From: Robiginitomaculum sp.
Lineage (GTDB): Bacteria; Pseudomonadota; Alphaproteobacteria; Caulobacterales; Maricaulaceae
NCBI GenBank assembly: GCA_030949705.1
Contig: JAUZSF010000022.1
Location: forward strand, 124,001 to 188,000
DNA length: 64,000 nucleotides
Reading direction: 5' to 3'
Positions 34,746-44,822 of the stretch are shown one piece after another. Below the pieces are notes generated by a model that had not been told where the DNA came from, made no database searches, and saw nothing but the letters and a program-made list of their open reading frames with translations. The position numbers and the translations under genes were made by a program. Numbering within the stretch: position 1 is the first letter of the stretch; every line of letters begins with the position of its first letter.

Positions 34746-37076
34746 ATGAAAACCGTTTTACGCTGGGCTGGCTGGACTTTAGCCGGATTGATTACCATTT
34801 CACTCTTTGCCGCCGGCGGTTTGTATTGGCGACTTCAACGCGCCCTTCCACAAGTTAAGGGGGAATTAACCTTAACAAACCTCGCCTCTCAGGTGAAAAT
34901 TGCCCGGGACAATCGGGGCATTGCGCATATTTTTGCCTCCAGTCGCCATGATGCTTTTTACGCTCTGGGGGTGGCCCATGCCCAGGATCGTATGTTCCAG
35001 ATGGATATGAGCCGACGTTTTGGCTCTGGCCGTCTTTCGGAGCTGGTGGGCAAGCGGGCGGTGTCTACGGATGCGCAAATGCGCATTCTGGGTCTGCGCC
35101 GCGCCGCTGAAGGCTCGTGGAACCATTTGACCCCCGAAGAACAGGCCGCCATTACCGCCTATACCGATGGGGTGAATGCCATCATCACCGCCAAAGATTA
35201 TGTCCCGCCGGCGGAATATGTGTTTTTGCGTGCCCGGCCCGAACCCTGGGTGCCTGCCGACACCCTGACCGTTTTCAAGGTCATGGCATACAGTCTGGCT
35301 GGCGATGCCATGCAGGAACCCGGGCGTAAACGCTTGCGGGAAATTCTGGGGCAGGAACGTCTGGAACAGTTTCTGCCGGCCTATCCCAAAAATGCCCCGG
35401 TGGCATTGCGCGAAGAAGATATGACTTCGGTCTATCCGGCTCCGGTAGCGCCCGTAGAAGAAGCGCCCGCCCCTGCCATTGGCCCAGCCATGGGGGAACA
35501 GATCAAGGGCTCAAATAATTGGGTCGTCGATGGCTCTTTAAGCAAAAGCGGCCTGCCGCTGCTGGCCAATGACCCACATCTGGCCCTGACCGCCCCTGGC
35601 ATCTGGTATTATGCCCGCCTGAACGCCCCGGACATGATGGTATTGGGGGTCACCCTGCCAGGCACGCCCTTTGTAACCCTGGGGCGCAACCGCACCATCG
35701 CCTGGGGCTTTACCAATACCGGGCCGGATACGTCTGACCTGAAAGTTGTCAAAACCAACACCCTTCACCCCACTACCATCACGGAAACCATTAAGGTCAA
35801 GGGCGGTGATGATGTGAAGCTGGATATTGCCTTTGCCAAAGGCGCCGTGGTGCTGGATCCAAAATGGTACAAAATCCAGGGCATGGCCAAGGATGATGAG
35901 ACGATCTTGCTCTATACCACGCTGGATGATGACGACGATACCACCGCCTCCATCGGCATGGCCAATATTGATGCGCGCAGCTTTGAAGATTTTGACAAGG
36001 CCTTGCGCCGTTTCAAAATGCCCGAACAAAACATGGTTTATGCGGACATAAACGGCAATATCGGCTTTGTGGCCCCGGCGCGGGTACCAGTGCGCGACGC
36101 GGATGGCAATTGGATTGGCGAAATTCCCTATGAGGCCCTGCCGCGCACCAAAAACCCCGGTCGCCATTATGTTGCCACGGCCAATAACAAGATTGTGCCG
36201 GACAGCTATCCCTATTTCATCACCAATCACTGGTATGGCTTTCACCGCATTCGTCGCATTGTCGAAAATATCGAGGCCACGCCCAAACACAGCATAGACA
36301 GCTTCAAGGCCATGCAGATGGACACGGTTTCCGACCTTGCCCGCCGCACCCTGCCCCTGTTGGCCAGCGCCACGCCAGAGACCAAAAAAGGTCAGGTGCT
36401 GCGCGACATGGTGGTCCGCTGGGATGGCAACCTGGCCCCGGGGCGGCCCGAGGGACTGATTTATGCCGGTTGGATGCGGGCGTTTTCAAAACTGGTATAC
36501 GCCGATGATCTGGGTGATGATTTTGAACGCTTCTGGACCCCGCGCCGCGGCTTTATGGAACGCGTGGTCACGGGCGACAATGCCAATTGGTGTGATGACA
36601 TCAATACCGAAGAACACGAAACCTGTCAGACAATGGCGGGCCGCGCCTTTGATAAGGCCGCGACGGCACTGGGTGATGCCTATGGCAAGAACCCGCAAAA
36701 ATGGCGCTGGGGCGCTGTCCACGAGGCCGTGTTTGCCCACCCCTTATTCGGGGGCATCCCTATCTTGAAAAGCTTCTTTTCCGTGCGCGTGCCCGTGGGC
36801 GGCGATGGTTCTACCCCCAATGTGGCGCATTATTCTTATAAATCAGGCAATTTTGATGCCCCCTGGGGGCCCAGTATGCGGGCTATTTACGATCTGTCGG
36901 ATATGAATGCCTCGCTTTATATGTCGGCACCCGGCCAATCCGGTCAGGTGTTATCCAAACACTATCGGGATATGGCCAAAAGCTGGGCCAAGGGAGAGTA
37001 CATCCAGATCCGTGATGACTGGACACCTGCCTCGCCGCCGCAGGGCACACAGATTCTTGTCTTAAATCCGCAATAA
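34746..37076 (+). CDS. Penicillin acylase-family N-terminal nucleophile hydrolase
   Basis: A 776-residue precursor exported to the periplasm (hydrophobic N-terminus A-G-L-I-T-I-S-L-F-A-A-G-G-L). The maturation site is visible: K-G-S-N-N-W-V-V-D-G at Ser256 would become the beta-chain N-terminal nucleophile after autocleavage, and N-D-P-H-L follows as usual. The N-terminal chain has the typical F-Y-A-L-G-V-A-H-A-Q-D-R-M-F-Q-M-D. The family cleaves amides including beta-lactam side chains and acyl-homoserine lactones, so quorum-signal hydrolysis is possible but unproven. A GTG nine bases upstream is an alternative start. Confidence 0.92.
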   Translation: MKTVLRWAGWTLAGLITISLFAAGGLYWRLQRALPQVKGELTLTNLASQVKIARDNRGIAHIFASSRHDAFYALGVAHAQDRMFQMDMSRRFGSGRLSELVGKRAVSTDAQMRILGLRRAAEGSWNHLTPEEQAAITAYTDGVNAIITAKDYVPPAEYVFLRARPEPWVPADTLTVFKVMAYSLAGDAMQEPGRKRLREILGQERLEQFLPAYPKNAPVALREEDMTSVYPAPVAPVEEAPAPAIGPAMGEQIKGSNNWVVDGSLSKSGLPLLANDPHLALTAPGIWYYARLNAPDMMVLGVTLPGTPFVTLGRNRTIAWGFTNTGPDTSDLKVVKTNTLHPTTITETIKVKGGDDVKLDIAFAKGAVVLDPKWYKIQGMAKDDETILLYTTLDDDDDTTASIGMANIDARSFEDFDKALRRFKMPEQNMVYADINGNIGFVAPARVPVRDADGNWIGEIPYEALPRTKNPGRHYVATANNKIVPDSYPYFITNHWYGFHRIRRIVENIEATPKHSIDSFKAMQMDTVSDLARRTLPLLASATPETKKGQVLRDMVVRWDGNLAPGRPEGLIYAGWMRAFSKLVYADDLGDDFERFWTPRRGFMERVVTGDNANWCDDINTEEHETCQTMAGRAFDKAATALGDAYGKNPQKWRWGAVHEAVFAHPLFGGIPILKSFFSVRVPVGGDGSTPNVAHYSYKSGNFDAPWGPSMRAIYDLSDMNASLYMSAPGQSGQVLSKHYRDMAKSWAKGEYIQIRDDWTPASPPQGTQILVLNPQ

Positions 37077-37143
37077 GGGCCGATTTACACCTGAAATTAA
37101 CCGCTTTGGTGTTTTCTGACCAAAAGAATTTGGTGGGAAAGCA

Positions 37144-38046
37144 ATGTCAGACGATCGTCCAATTATCAAGAAGGTGATCAAGGTCAGTGGTGGTGGACAC
37201 CATGGTGGCGCATGGAAAGTTGCCTATGCGGATTTTGTAACTGCGATGATGGCTTTCTTTTTGCTGATGTGGTTGATCAACACCACCACACCCGAGCAAA
37301 AACGCGGCGTGGCCGATTATTTTGCCCCCGCCAGCATCAGTGAATCTCGCTCCGGTGCCGGCGGCATTTTGGGCGGCACCGCCCTTGGCGAAGATGGGGC
37401 ACGTAATTCCGGCACGACGGCCCTGGTCAGCAAGCTGGCCCCCAAAGCTCCCAAAACCCCAGACAGCAAAAAAGGGAAATCCCGCAAAAATAATAGCTCC
37501 AGTAGCGACGTATCGGAAAATGCCTTGCAACAGGCCCTTGCCCGTCGTGAAGATATGGCCTTCAAGGAGGCATCAGAATCCCTGCGCCAAGCCATGCAGG
37601 ATATGCCTGAACTGGCCGAATTGTCCAAAAACCTGATGGTAGACCAGACCCCCGAAGGGCTTCGCATCCAGATTGTGGATCAGGAAGGGCGATCCATGTT
37701 TGAGCCGGGTTCGGCAGATCTGAAGCCGCATACCATTGTATTGCTCAGATCCGTTGCCAAAATTATAAACCGTTTGCCCAACCGTATTAGCATTTATGGG
37801 CATACCGATGCTTCGCCTTCGGCGGCCAGGGGCTATTCAAACTGGGACCTGTCCTTTAACCGCGCCAATGCAGCCCGTCAGATTTTGCAAGAAAGCCAGG
37901 TGCCAGAGGATCGCTTCTATCAGGTTACCGGCAAAGCAGGGTCCGAACCCTTGTTCCCGGATGATCCCTATATGCCCGGCAACCGGCGCATCTCCATTGT
38001 GTTGCTGCGCGAGGCACCGCCTTTGCCCCCAGGACACAAGCTGTAA
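37144..38046 (+). CDS. motB: MotB-type flagellar motor stator protein (no motA nearby)
   Basis: A 300-residue protein with H-H-G-G-A-W-K-V-A-Y-A-D-F-V-T-A-M-M-A-F-F-L-L-M-W-type start: one membrane helix with the proton-binding Asp30. A linker rich in S, K and G follows, then an OmpA-like peptidoglycan-binding domain (I-Y-G-H-T-D-A-S-P near 218 and N-R-R-I-S-I-V-L near the end). It would anchor the stator to the cell wall. No motA or flagellar gene is next to it, so the partner must lie elsewhere. Start at 37144 follows GGTGGG. Confidence 0.92.
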   Translation: MSDDRPIIKKVIKVSGGGHHGGAWKVAYADFVTAMMAFFLLMWLINTTTPEQKRGVADYFAPASISESRSGAGGILGGTALGEDGARNSGTTALVSKLAPKAPKTPDSKKGKSRKNNSSSSDVSENALQQALARREDMAFKEASESLRQAMQDMPELAELSKNLMVDQTPEGLRIQIVDQEGRSMFEPGSADLKPHTIVLLRSVAKIINRLPNRISIYGHTDASPSAARGYSNWDLSFNRANAARQILQESQVPEDRFYQVTGKAGSEPLFPDDPYMPGNRRISIVLLREAPPLPPGHKL

Positions 38047-38058
38047 TACGGTCTGGCC

Positions 38059-38677
38059 CTAGCCGTTATAATGGCATTGCGCCGAGCGCTCGCATAACAC
38101 TTTGCTGGCGGCACGCACATCACCATTATTCTTGGCAATAATCCCGGTAATTTCTGCCCGTTGGTGCTGGCTCAACCAGACGCCGGAAATTTCAATATCA
38201 ACCACCCGGGGGAGCCCCTTTTATCTCTAGAACCCGCCATTTGATTTCCTCGGACTTATCGGCCATGGCACCACCGGAAATGGTGGTCAAAACCACACTG
38301 TCGCCGGGGCGGCGGTCTTCGGAGCTTTTGACTTCAAAAACTTCGCTGCCAAAATTGCTGAGCTCTGACTGATACACGCTGAGTGCATAGAGCTGGAAGG
38401 CATGACTGAATTCTTCGAATTCCTTTGCACTGGCCTTGGCCGCATATTTACCAAGCACAAAGCGCGCAATGACATTCACGTCCGCGGTTTGCAATAATTC
38501 CTGTTGGAATTTTTCTTCTTTTTGCATTTCGTCCAGGGCCGGATCCGAAAGGATAGTTAGAATTTGCGCGACTTTGTTCTGGACAAAGGATACCGCCCTT
38601 TCGGAGGCCATAGCCGGCGCGCTAAGCACCATGGAGATCGTCAATACAGAGGCAGCGAATATAGATTTGATTTTCAT
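38059..38677 (-). CDS. mlaC: MlaC/ABC-type phospholipid-binding periplasmic protein (frameshift in this sequence)
   Basis: A periplasmic lipid carrier of the MlaC/Ttg2D family: signal peptide ending A-M-A-S, then V-S-F-V-Q-N-K-V-A-Q-I-L and N-V-I-A-R-F-V-L-G-K-Y-A-A-K. The frame from 38677 closes at 38198 after V-L-E-I-K-G-A-P-P-G-G. Removing one base from the runs at 38208-38222 continues it as V-L-E-I-K-G-L-P-R-V-V-D-I-E-I-S-G-V through to a stop at 38059, giving about 205 residues, the normal MlaC size. It precedes no ABC genes here but lies just downstream of two mlaA genes on the same strand, supporting a role in returning phospholipids from the outer membrane. Confidence 0.83.
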
Positions 38678-38712
38678 AAACAGGTTCCGTTTCTTGGATG
38701 ATGCATCAAAAA

Positions 38713-39450
38713 TTACTCGGTACTGCTGATGTCAAATTCAGGGAGGGTTTCAATTTGGGTATGACCATTGGCAATCTCGTCTTTTCGAGTTTGCCAATAA
38801 AGATCACGCACGCTGTTATATTCATCAAAAGCGGTTTGCCGGAGCTTTTTTACCAGCTTCAGGGCGCGGGCGCGTTTATCGACGATATCAACGGCACGGC
38901 TAGTGGTCAGATAGGTACTCTTACCGTCAAACTGTGTATACGTCAGGGGCGCAAAATAATGGTCCGGCAAGCGGCCAAAAGCATCCCGCAGACTGCTGGG
39001 ACCCAGCAATGGCAGCACCAGATAGGGGCCGGCACCAATACCTGCAATTGCCATGGTTTGTCCAAAATCTTCATTATGGCGTTCCAGGCCATTGCGTTTG
39101 GCAACATCAAACAGGCCGCCCACCCCGGCGGTCGTATTGATGGCAAAGCGGCTAATGGTTATCCCGGCGCGTTTCCACTCGCCCTGCAACACATCATTGA
39201 CCAGAATGACCGGGCTGCCCAGATTGTTCAGGAAATTGCGGATACCGTTGCGCGCCGGCTTGGGGGTAACGGTCTGATAGGTTTTGCTGACCGGGATAAG
39301 AATAGTCTTGTCCATCGCCGTATTAAAATCAAAAAGAGCGCGGTTCATGGGCTCCAGCGGATCCCCAGCAACCCGATTGGCACGACTGGCACAACCACCA
39401 AGCACCAGGCCCGGCACAAGCAATAAGAGTGCTGGTAAACGATATCCCAC
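38713..39450 (-). CDS. mlaA: MlaA-family outer-membrane lipoprotein, copy 1
   Basis: A 245-residue lipoprotein of the MlaA/VacJ family that removes mislocalised phospholipids from the outer leaflet. A GTG start at 39450 gives signal peptide and lipobox V-L-G-G-C (Cys20). Family blocks D-P-L-E-P-M-N-R-A-L-F-D-F-N, R-N-F-L-N-N-L-G-S-P, N-D-V-L-Q-G-E-W and G-P-Y-L-V-L-P-L-L-G-P-S-S-L-R-D are present. It is 35 bases upstream of mlaC and downstream of a paralogue. An upstream in-frame ATG (39567) would bury the signal peptide and is rejected. Confidence 0.9.
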   Translation of the reverse strand: MGYRLPALLLLVPGLVLGGCASRANRVAGDPLEPMNRALFDFNTAMDKTILIPVSKTYQTVTPKPARNGIRNFLNNLGSPVILVNDVLQGEWKRAGITISRFAINTTAGVGGLFDVAKRNGLERHNEDFGQTMAIAGIGAGPYLVLPLLGPSSLRDAFGRLPDHYFAPLTYTQFDGKSTYLTTSRAVDIVDKRARALKLVKKLRQTAFDEYNSVRDLYWQTRKDEIANGHTQIETLPEFDISSTE

Positions 39451-39678
39451 TTGTGTGCCGTCCTCTCTTATTGCGGCCAAACCAGTCAAACCGGTACCTG
39501 TTTTCAGCCTAAACAGATTCAATCTGAATGCTGGCTGAATATGACTGTCTTGCCCATAGCCTTTCACGCAAATGTTATTCCCCCTGTGATAGGGACGGTT
39601 TCCCTATACTAACGTCGCTGCCGCGCCAAAACCTCCACTATCGTACCTGTCGCGCCCCCCCGAATGGGTGGCTCAACA

Positions 39679-40443
39679 TCAGTCTACCAGGTCAAAATCT
39701 GGCAAATCGTGTACATCCACCACGCCGTCCGCAATCGCGTCTTTGCGAATTTGTTCGTAATAGCTACGTATGCTCACATATTCATCTGGGGTATTTTTAC
39801 GTATAATATCAATTTGTTGCAGTGTTTCTGCACGGCGATCGATGGTGTTGAGTGCCAGCCGCGCCCGGCCAAAGGTCTGTTTGCCTTTGAAGCGGGTAAA
39901 GCTGAGCGGCGAAAGCGTCAGATCGACCGTCAGGCCGACCAGATCCCGCGCATTGGTTGGTCCAAATAATGGCAAGACCAGATAGGGGCCCGCCGATATG
40001 CCCTTGGTCGCCAGCGTTTGACCAAAATCCTCATAATGCTTTTCAAGGCCTGTGGACTTGGCAACATCCAACACACCACCAAGGCCTACGGTACTGTTGA
40101 TGGCAAAGCGCGCCGTGGTTTGCGCGGCGCGTTTCCATTTTCCCTGCAACAGATCATTGGCCAGGATGACCGGACTTTGCAAATTATCGAGAAAATTGCG
40201 AATACCCTTGCGCGCCGGTTTGGGGGTAATGGCCTGATAGGTTTTGGCCACCGGTTTCAATACGGCCTTGTCGGCAACTGTATTAAATGCAAATACAACG
40301 CGGTTCATGGGCTCCAATGGATCGGCCTTGCTGCGCCATGGCGGGTGCGCACAGCCATAAAGGCTCAAAAACAGCGCCGTCAGCAGGCCAGTTCTCAATA
40401 AACTTAACAATTTACATGTCCCCGTTGAGCATTCATATCGCAT
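39679..40443 (-). CDS. mlaA: MlaA-family outer-membrane lipoprotein, copy 2
   Basis: A 254-residue paralogue of the adjacent MlaA. The signal peptide ends in S-L-Y-G-C (Cys31), with the same blocks: D-P-L-E-P-M-N-R-V-V-F-A-F-N, R-N-F-L-D-N-L-Q-S-P, N-D-L-L-Q-G-K-W and G-P-Y-L-V-L-P-L-F-G-P. It lies 228 bases upstream of copy 1 on the same strand, so the order is mlaA2-mlaA1-mlaC. The duplicate may have a divided lipid preference. The IS5-type element lies 185 bases upstream of its start. Confidence 0.9.
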   Translation of the reverse strand: MRYECSTGTCKLLSLLRTGLLTALFLSLYGCAHPPWRSKADPLEPMNRVVFAFNTVADKAVLKPVAKTYQAITPKPARKGIRNFLDNLQSPVILANDLLQGKWKRAAQTTARFAINSTVGLGGVLDVAKSTGLEKHYEDFGQTLATKGISAGPYLVLPLFGPTNARDLVGLTVDLTLSPLSFTRFKGKQTFGRARLALNTIDRRAETLQQIDIIRKNTPDEYVSIRSYYEQIRKDAIADGVVDVHDLPDFDLVD

Positions 40444-40628
40444 GGATATATCGCGCTATGGAACCGGTTTCACCAATACGGTGAAATGTCCAGCACATAT
40501 ACACTTATATTTATATCTATTGATGGTTTTTCTATTATTGTTGGAAGAACTATAAGAAAAGTAATTTAAAGTTCTCGGATCCAATATACAGATTCACCTA
40601 CCTGCGATGACAATGTATTTTCTATTAA

Positions 40629-41563
40629 GAGTCTGACCGAAAACTAATTGAGTGATATCAGTGGATTATGATTCATTCGGATTGTGAAAAGATTCGAAGG
40701 AGATCACGATGACCTGGACTGATATCACCCGTCCACAATATGAACGCAATTATGGCCGCTATGCAAGTGATTGTACGGATGAGGAATGGGCTCTGATTGA
40801 ACCATTTCTGCCCGGCGACAAGTCGAATGGCCGCCCGCGCACCACCAAACTTCGTGATGTCTGGGATGCCATCCAATACATGGCCACGACCGGTTGCCAG
40901 TGGCGGATGATCCCCAATGATTTTCCGCCGATGTCGACCGTACAAGGGTATTTCTATGAGTGGAGAGAGCGTGGTTTGTACCATGAAATCAATCATGCCC
41001 TTGTGATGACGGCGCGTGAGAAAGAAGGCCGTAAAAGCCTCACCAAGTGCCGGTGTAATTGACAGCCAGAGCGTTAAAACCACAGAAAGCGGCGGGGTTT
41101 GCGGCTATGATGCTGGCAAGAAGATTAAAGGTCGCAAGCGCCATATCATTACCGACACCATTGGCCTGCTGATCGGGTTTGTCATTCATGGCGCTGATAT
41201 TCAGGATCGCGATGGCGCGGTTCAGGTGCTCAAATCCATCCGCTTCACGCACCCGTGGCTGCGCCATGTTTTTGCTGATGGGGGCTACGCAGGCCCCAAA
41301 CTGCGGGGCAGGCTGGAGAAAATCGGCTGCTGGACAATGGAAATTGTCAAACGCTCTGACAAGGCCAAAGGCTTTGAAATCATTCCCCGCCGCTGGGTGG
41401 TGGAACGCACCTTCGCATGGCTGGGCCGCTGCCGCAGACTGGCTAAAGACTGGGAAAAATCTATCCTCTCTGCCGAAAGCTGGCTCCTCATCGCCCATAT
41501 CAAAATGGTCACAAGGCGATTGGCAAGGAATTGATTCTATGGAATTAGTTTTCGGTCAGACTC
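40629..41563 (+). mobile_element. IS5-family element (IS427-like group)
   Basis: A 935-base element with perfect terminal repeats GAGTCTGACC...GGTCAGACTC (the inverted similarity extends to GAGTCTGACCGAAAACTAAT) and a 3-base duplication TAA (40626-40628 and 41564-41566), typical of IS5/IS427 insertions at TNA. It lies between mlaA2 and the GMC oxidoreductase gene; the latter's reconstructed stop is only nine bases from the IS end. Confidence 0.92.
40709..41534 (+). CDS. IS5-family transposase (two overlapping frames)
   Basis: The first frame (40709-41062) carries the DUF4096-type N-terminus: C-T-D-E-E-W-A-L-I-E-P-F-L-P and Q-Y-M-A-T-T-G-C-Q-W-R-M-I-P. The second (41016-41534) carries the catalytic part: A-G-V-I-D-S-Q-S-V-K-T-T-E-S-G-G, F-A-D-G-G-Y-A-G-P and R-R-W-V-V-E-R-T-F-A-W-L. 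They meet at AAAAG near 41033-41036. In IS427-like elements one transposase is made by ribosomal frameshifting; with one A fewer the two parts would read as one frame. Confidence 0.88.
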
Positions 41564-41571
41564 TAAGAGAA

Positions 41572-43183
41572 TCACCCGCCGGCTTTGATCAGATCAGCAA
41601 TTTTTTTCGGCGATCATAATGGTTGGCGCATTGGTATTGCCGCCCACCAGACGCGGCATAACCGAGGCATCGACCACCCGCAAATTGCTGGCCCCATAAA
41701 GGCGGCAATGGGGATCCACCACCGCCATATCATCATCCTCGCGGCCCATTTTACAGGTCCCGATGGGATGAAACAGGGTTTCCGCCTTTTCGCGCACAAA
41801 GGCTTCCCAGTCCGCATCGCTCTGGGGACGCACTTCGGGCGCATACAAGGCCTTGCGTTCATCATCAAAGGCCGGGGCCTCCAGTATATCCAGTGCCATT
41901 TTGGCGCCGTCGATCTGGGTTTGCAGGTCATGGCCCTTGGTCAGATATTGCGGATCAATCAGGGGATGATCTTCGGGGTTGGTGGTGTTCAGACGGATGG
42001 TGCCGCGCGAATCCGGATAGAGCACATAGGAATGCAGGGTAATGCCATGGGTTTTGCTGCGCGGTTCGCCGCGCGGGGCCACAATGGCCGGCACAAAATG
42101 GAACTGGATGTCCGGCTCATCTTCACCGCGGGTGCTGGCAAAACCGCCGGTTTCGGCCGCATTGGAGGTCAGCATACCGCGTTTGGTAAAGAGATAGCGT
42201 ACCGCCTCGGTAATCTGTTTGGGCAGTGCGCGCAGGCTATAGGCATAGGAGCGTCCGGTCTTGCCAGTAAAGGCAATGCCGGTATCCAGATGATCCTGTA
42301 AATTCTCACCAACGCCGGGCCGGTCCACGGCAACGCTGATACCCATTTCGCGCAAATGATCCGCCGGGCCGATGCCCGAAAGCATCAGGATTTGCGGTGA
42401 ATTAATCGCCCCCCCGGTGACGATCACTTCGCGCCGCGCAATGATATCCCGTTCATCCCCCTTGGTGCGCACCCGCACCCCGGTGGCCGTGGTGCCATCC
42501 ATCAGCACTTTGGTGGCCAGGGTTTCCACCAAAATGGTCAGGTTTGGCCGTGCCTTGACGTCCGCATTCAGATACCCCGCCGCGGCCGAGCACCGTTTGC
42601 CGTCGCGCTGGGTTACCTGATATTGCCCCACCCCCATGCGGGTTTCACCGTTGAAGTCCTTGTTGTACGGCAGGCCTCGCTCGATCCCGGCGCGCACAAA
42701 AGCCTCGCTTAGCGGATTCACATAACGCAGATCAGATACGCAGAGCGGCCCGCCAGAGCCATGAAACTGGTCCTGTATGCGTTGCTGGTCTTCGGATTTT
42801 CGAAAATATGGCAACACATCGTTCCAGCCAAAACCATCCGCCCCCAGCGCCTTCCAGGCTTCGTAATCCACATGGCCACCACGGATATACACCATGGCAT
42901 TAATCGAAGAGGATCCGCCCAGGGTCTTGCCGCGCGGCCAATACAGCTCGCGGTTGTTCAGCTCTTTTTGGGGAACCGTGTCGTAATGCCAGTTCAGATC
43001 ATCTGAATAAATGGCATCCACAATCATCGCCGGCGTATGGATGGCCGGGCTTTTATCGGCCGGACCGGCCTCTAAAAGACAAACCGTCACGTCCGCATTC
43101 TCGGTCAAGCGGCTAGCCAGACAGGCCCCCGCCGAACCCGCGCCGGTAATCACATAATCAAACTCGTCCTGGTTTTTTGCCAC
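41572..43183 (-). CDS. GMC-family FAD oxidoreductase (choline dehydrogenase-like; frameshift at the 3' end)
   Basis: A flavoprotein of about 536 residues. FAD-binding I-T-G-A-G-S-A-G-A lies near residue 12, the GMC signature G-K-T-L-G-G-S-S-S-I-N-A-M near 83-95, G-A-I-N-S-P-Q-I-L-M-L-S-G-I-G-P near 260, and the C-terminal G-N-T-N-A-P-T-I-M-I-A-E-K. The frame as given stops at 41594 after E-K-N-C. Shortening the T7 run (41601-41607) by one base gives E-K-I-A-D-L-I-K-A-G-G and a stop at 41572, as relatives end. Oxidation of choline or another alcohol is likely. It is followed at 43254 by glpK on the same strand. Confidence 0.87.
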
Positions 43184-43253
43184 AATAACGCCTCCGTTTT
43201 GGTGACTATAAGTGAACAGCGTTCACCGGGAAAGCGCAATCCTGATCTTGGGA

Positions 43254-44741
43254 TTATTTTTGGGTTTTTACCCGGCCCAATGCCTCGTTCCACCCATCCA
43301 GCTTTGCCTGGCGTTCGGCGGCATCAATGGTGGGGATGAAGCTGGCATCTTCGTGCCAGCGCGCATCCACATCCATCAGGCTTTCAAAAATCCCGGCACC
43401 GATCCCGGCCAGCATGGCTGCGCCAAAGGCAGTGGTTTCGGTCATCCTTGGCCGCGAAACCGGCAAAGCCACTATGTCGGCCAGAAACTGCATCAACCAG
43501 GCGTTTTTGGTCATGCCACCATCCACTTTCAGGCGTTTGGGCACAATTCCATCCGCCTTCATGGCCGCCAGCAGATCAGCACATTGATAGGCCACGGCCT
43601 CCAGGCCTGCCCGGGCGATCTGCGCCGGTCCGGTGCCCCGGGTCAGGCCGACAATGGCGCCCCGCGCCTCGGCATCCCACCAGGGCGCGCCCAGCCCGGC
43701 AAAGGCTGGCACCATATAAACCCCGCCGGTATCGGTGATGGATTTTGCCATTTCCTCGCTATCCCCGGCGTTTTCAATAATGCCCAGCCCATCACGCAAC
43801 CATTGCAAGGTGGAGCCCGCCGACAGGATGGAACCCTCCATGGCATAGGAGCGCACCCCCTCAATCTCCCAGGCAATGGTGGTCAGCAGCCGATGGGCCG
43901 ATTGCACCGCCTTGTCGCCGGTATTGGCCAGCATAAACGCGCCCGTGCCAAAAGTGATTTTCATTTCACCTGGCCGATAACAGGCCTGACCGATGGCCGC
44001 CGCCTGTTGATCCCCCGCCATGCCGGTAATGGGCAGGCCGCCGCCGGGCAGGCCTTGGGCAATTAAGGCAAATTTACCGGCATTGGGACAAACAGTGGGC
44101 AACAGCGCCGCCGGCACCTCGAACAGTGCCAGCAATTCTTCGTCCCATTTTCCGTTATTTATATCGTAAAGGCAGGTGCGTGAGGCATTGGTGGCATCGC
44201 TAAGGTGAACACCGCCGGACAAACGCCAGAGCAAAAAACTCTCGACTGTACCAAAGGCCAGCTCGCCCGCCTCGGCGCGCGCCCGCGCGCCTGGGATTTC
44301 ATCCAATATCCACGATATTTTACTGGCCGAGAAATACGGATCCAGCAACAGGCCGGTGCGGGCGCTGACCATCTCTTCATGGCCCTCGGCCGCCAGCGCG
44401 GCACAGCGCCCCGCCGTACGCCGGTCCTGCCAGACAATGGCATTATAGATCGGCATGCCGGTCACCCGGTCCCAGATAATGGTGGTTTCGCGCTGGTTGG
44501 TGATGCCGGTGGTCAAAACCTGCCAGCCGTTTTCCCGGGCCGCATCCAGTGCCTCGGCCATTACCGCGCAGGTGCTTTCCCAAATCTCCTCCGGGTCATG
44601 CTCTACCCAACCCGGCTGGGGATAGATTTGCGTAAATTCGCGTTGTGCCAGCGCGACCGGCTCGCCTTCCAGCGAGAACACAATAGCGCGGCTGGAGGTT
44701 GTGCCCTGATCAATAGCTAAGATGGCGCGTTTATCACTCAC
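43254..44741 (-). CDS. glpK: Glycerol kinase
   Basis: A 495-residue FGGY kinase making glycerol 3-phosphate. D-Q-G-T-T-S-S-R-A-I-V-F is at the N-terminus, with W-Q-D-R-R-T near 100, the G-D-Q-Q-A-A-A-I-G-Q region, and the FGGY signatures M-A-M-like Y-A-M-E-G-S-I-L-S-A-G-S and D-G-G-M-T-K-N. The GTG at 44741 follows GAGGAG at nine bases and gives a standard start; a longer open frame to 45098 is antisense of glpD. It is divergent from glpD, 81 bases apart. Confidence 0.95.
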   Translation of the reverse strand: MSDKRAILAIDQGTTSSRAIVFSLEGEPVALAQREFTQIYPQPGWVEHDPEEIWESTCAVMAEALDAARENGWQVLTTGITNQRETTIIWDRVTGMPIYNAIVWQDRRTAGRCAALAAEGHEEMVSARTGLLLDPYFSASKISWILDEIPGARARAEAGELAFGTVESFLLWRLSGGVHLSDATNASRTCLYDINNGKWDEELLALFEVPAALLPTVCPNAGKFALIAQGLPGGGLPITGMAGDQQAAAIGQACYRPGEMKITFGTGAFMLANTGDKAVQSAHRLLTTIAWEIEGVRSYAMEGSILSAGSTLQWLRDGLGIIENAGDSEEMAKSITDTGGVYMVPAFAGLGAPWWDAEARGAIVGLTRGTGPAQIARAGLEAVAYQCADLLAAMKADGIVPKRLKVDGGMTKNAWLMQFLADIVALPVSRPRMTETTAFGAAMLAGIGAGIFESLMDVDARWHEDASFIPTIDAAERQAKLDGWNEALGRVKTQK

Positions 44742-44822
44742 CGCGTCTTTCTCCTCTTTTTTTTTGCAGACACTAACAGATGAAAGGCTGACAGGAACCA
44801 AAAAATCAGCCAAGGGAGAGGC

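Noticed and set aside
40709-41534. Counting the IS5 transposase split as another sequencing fault
   Set aside because: Two overlapping frames joined at AAAAG are normal for IS427-like elements, so it is not used as evidence for error.
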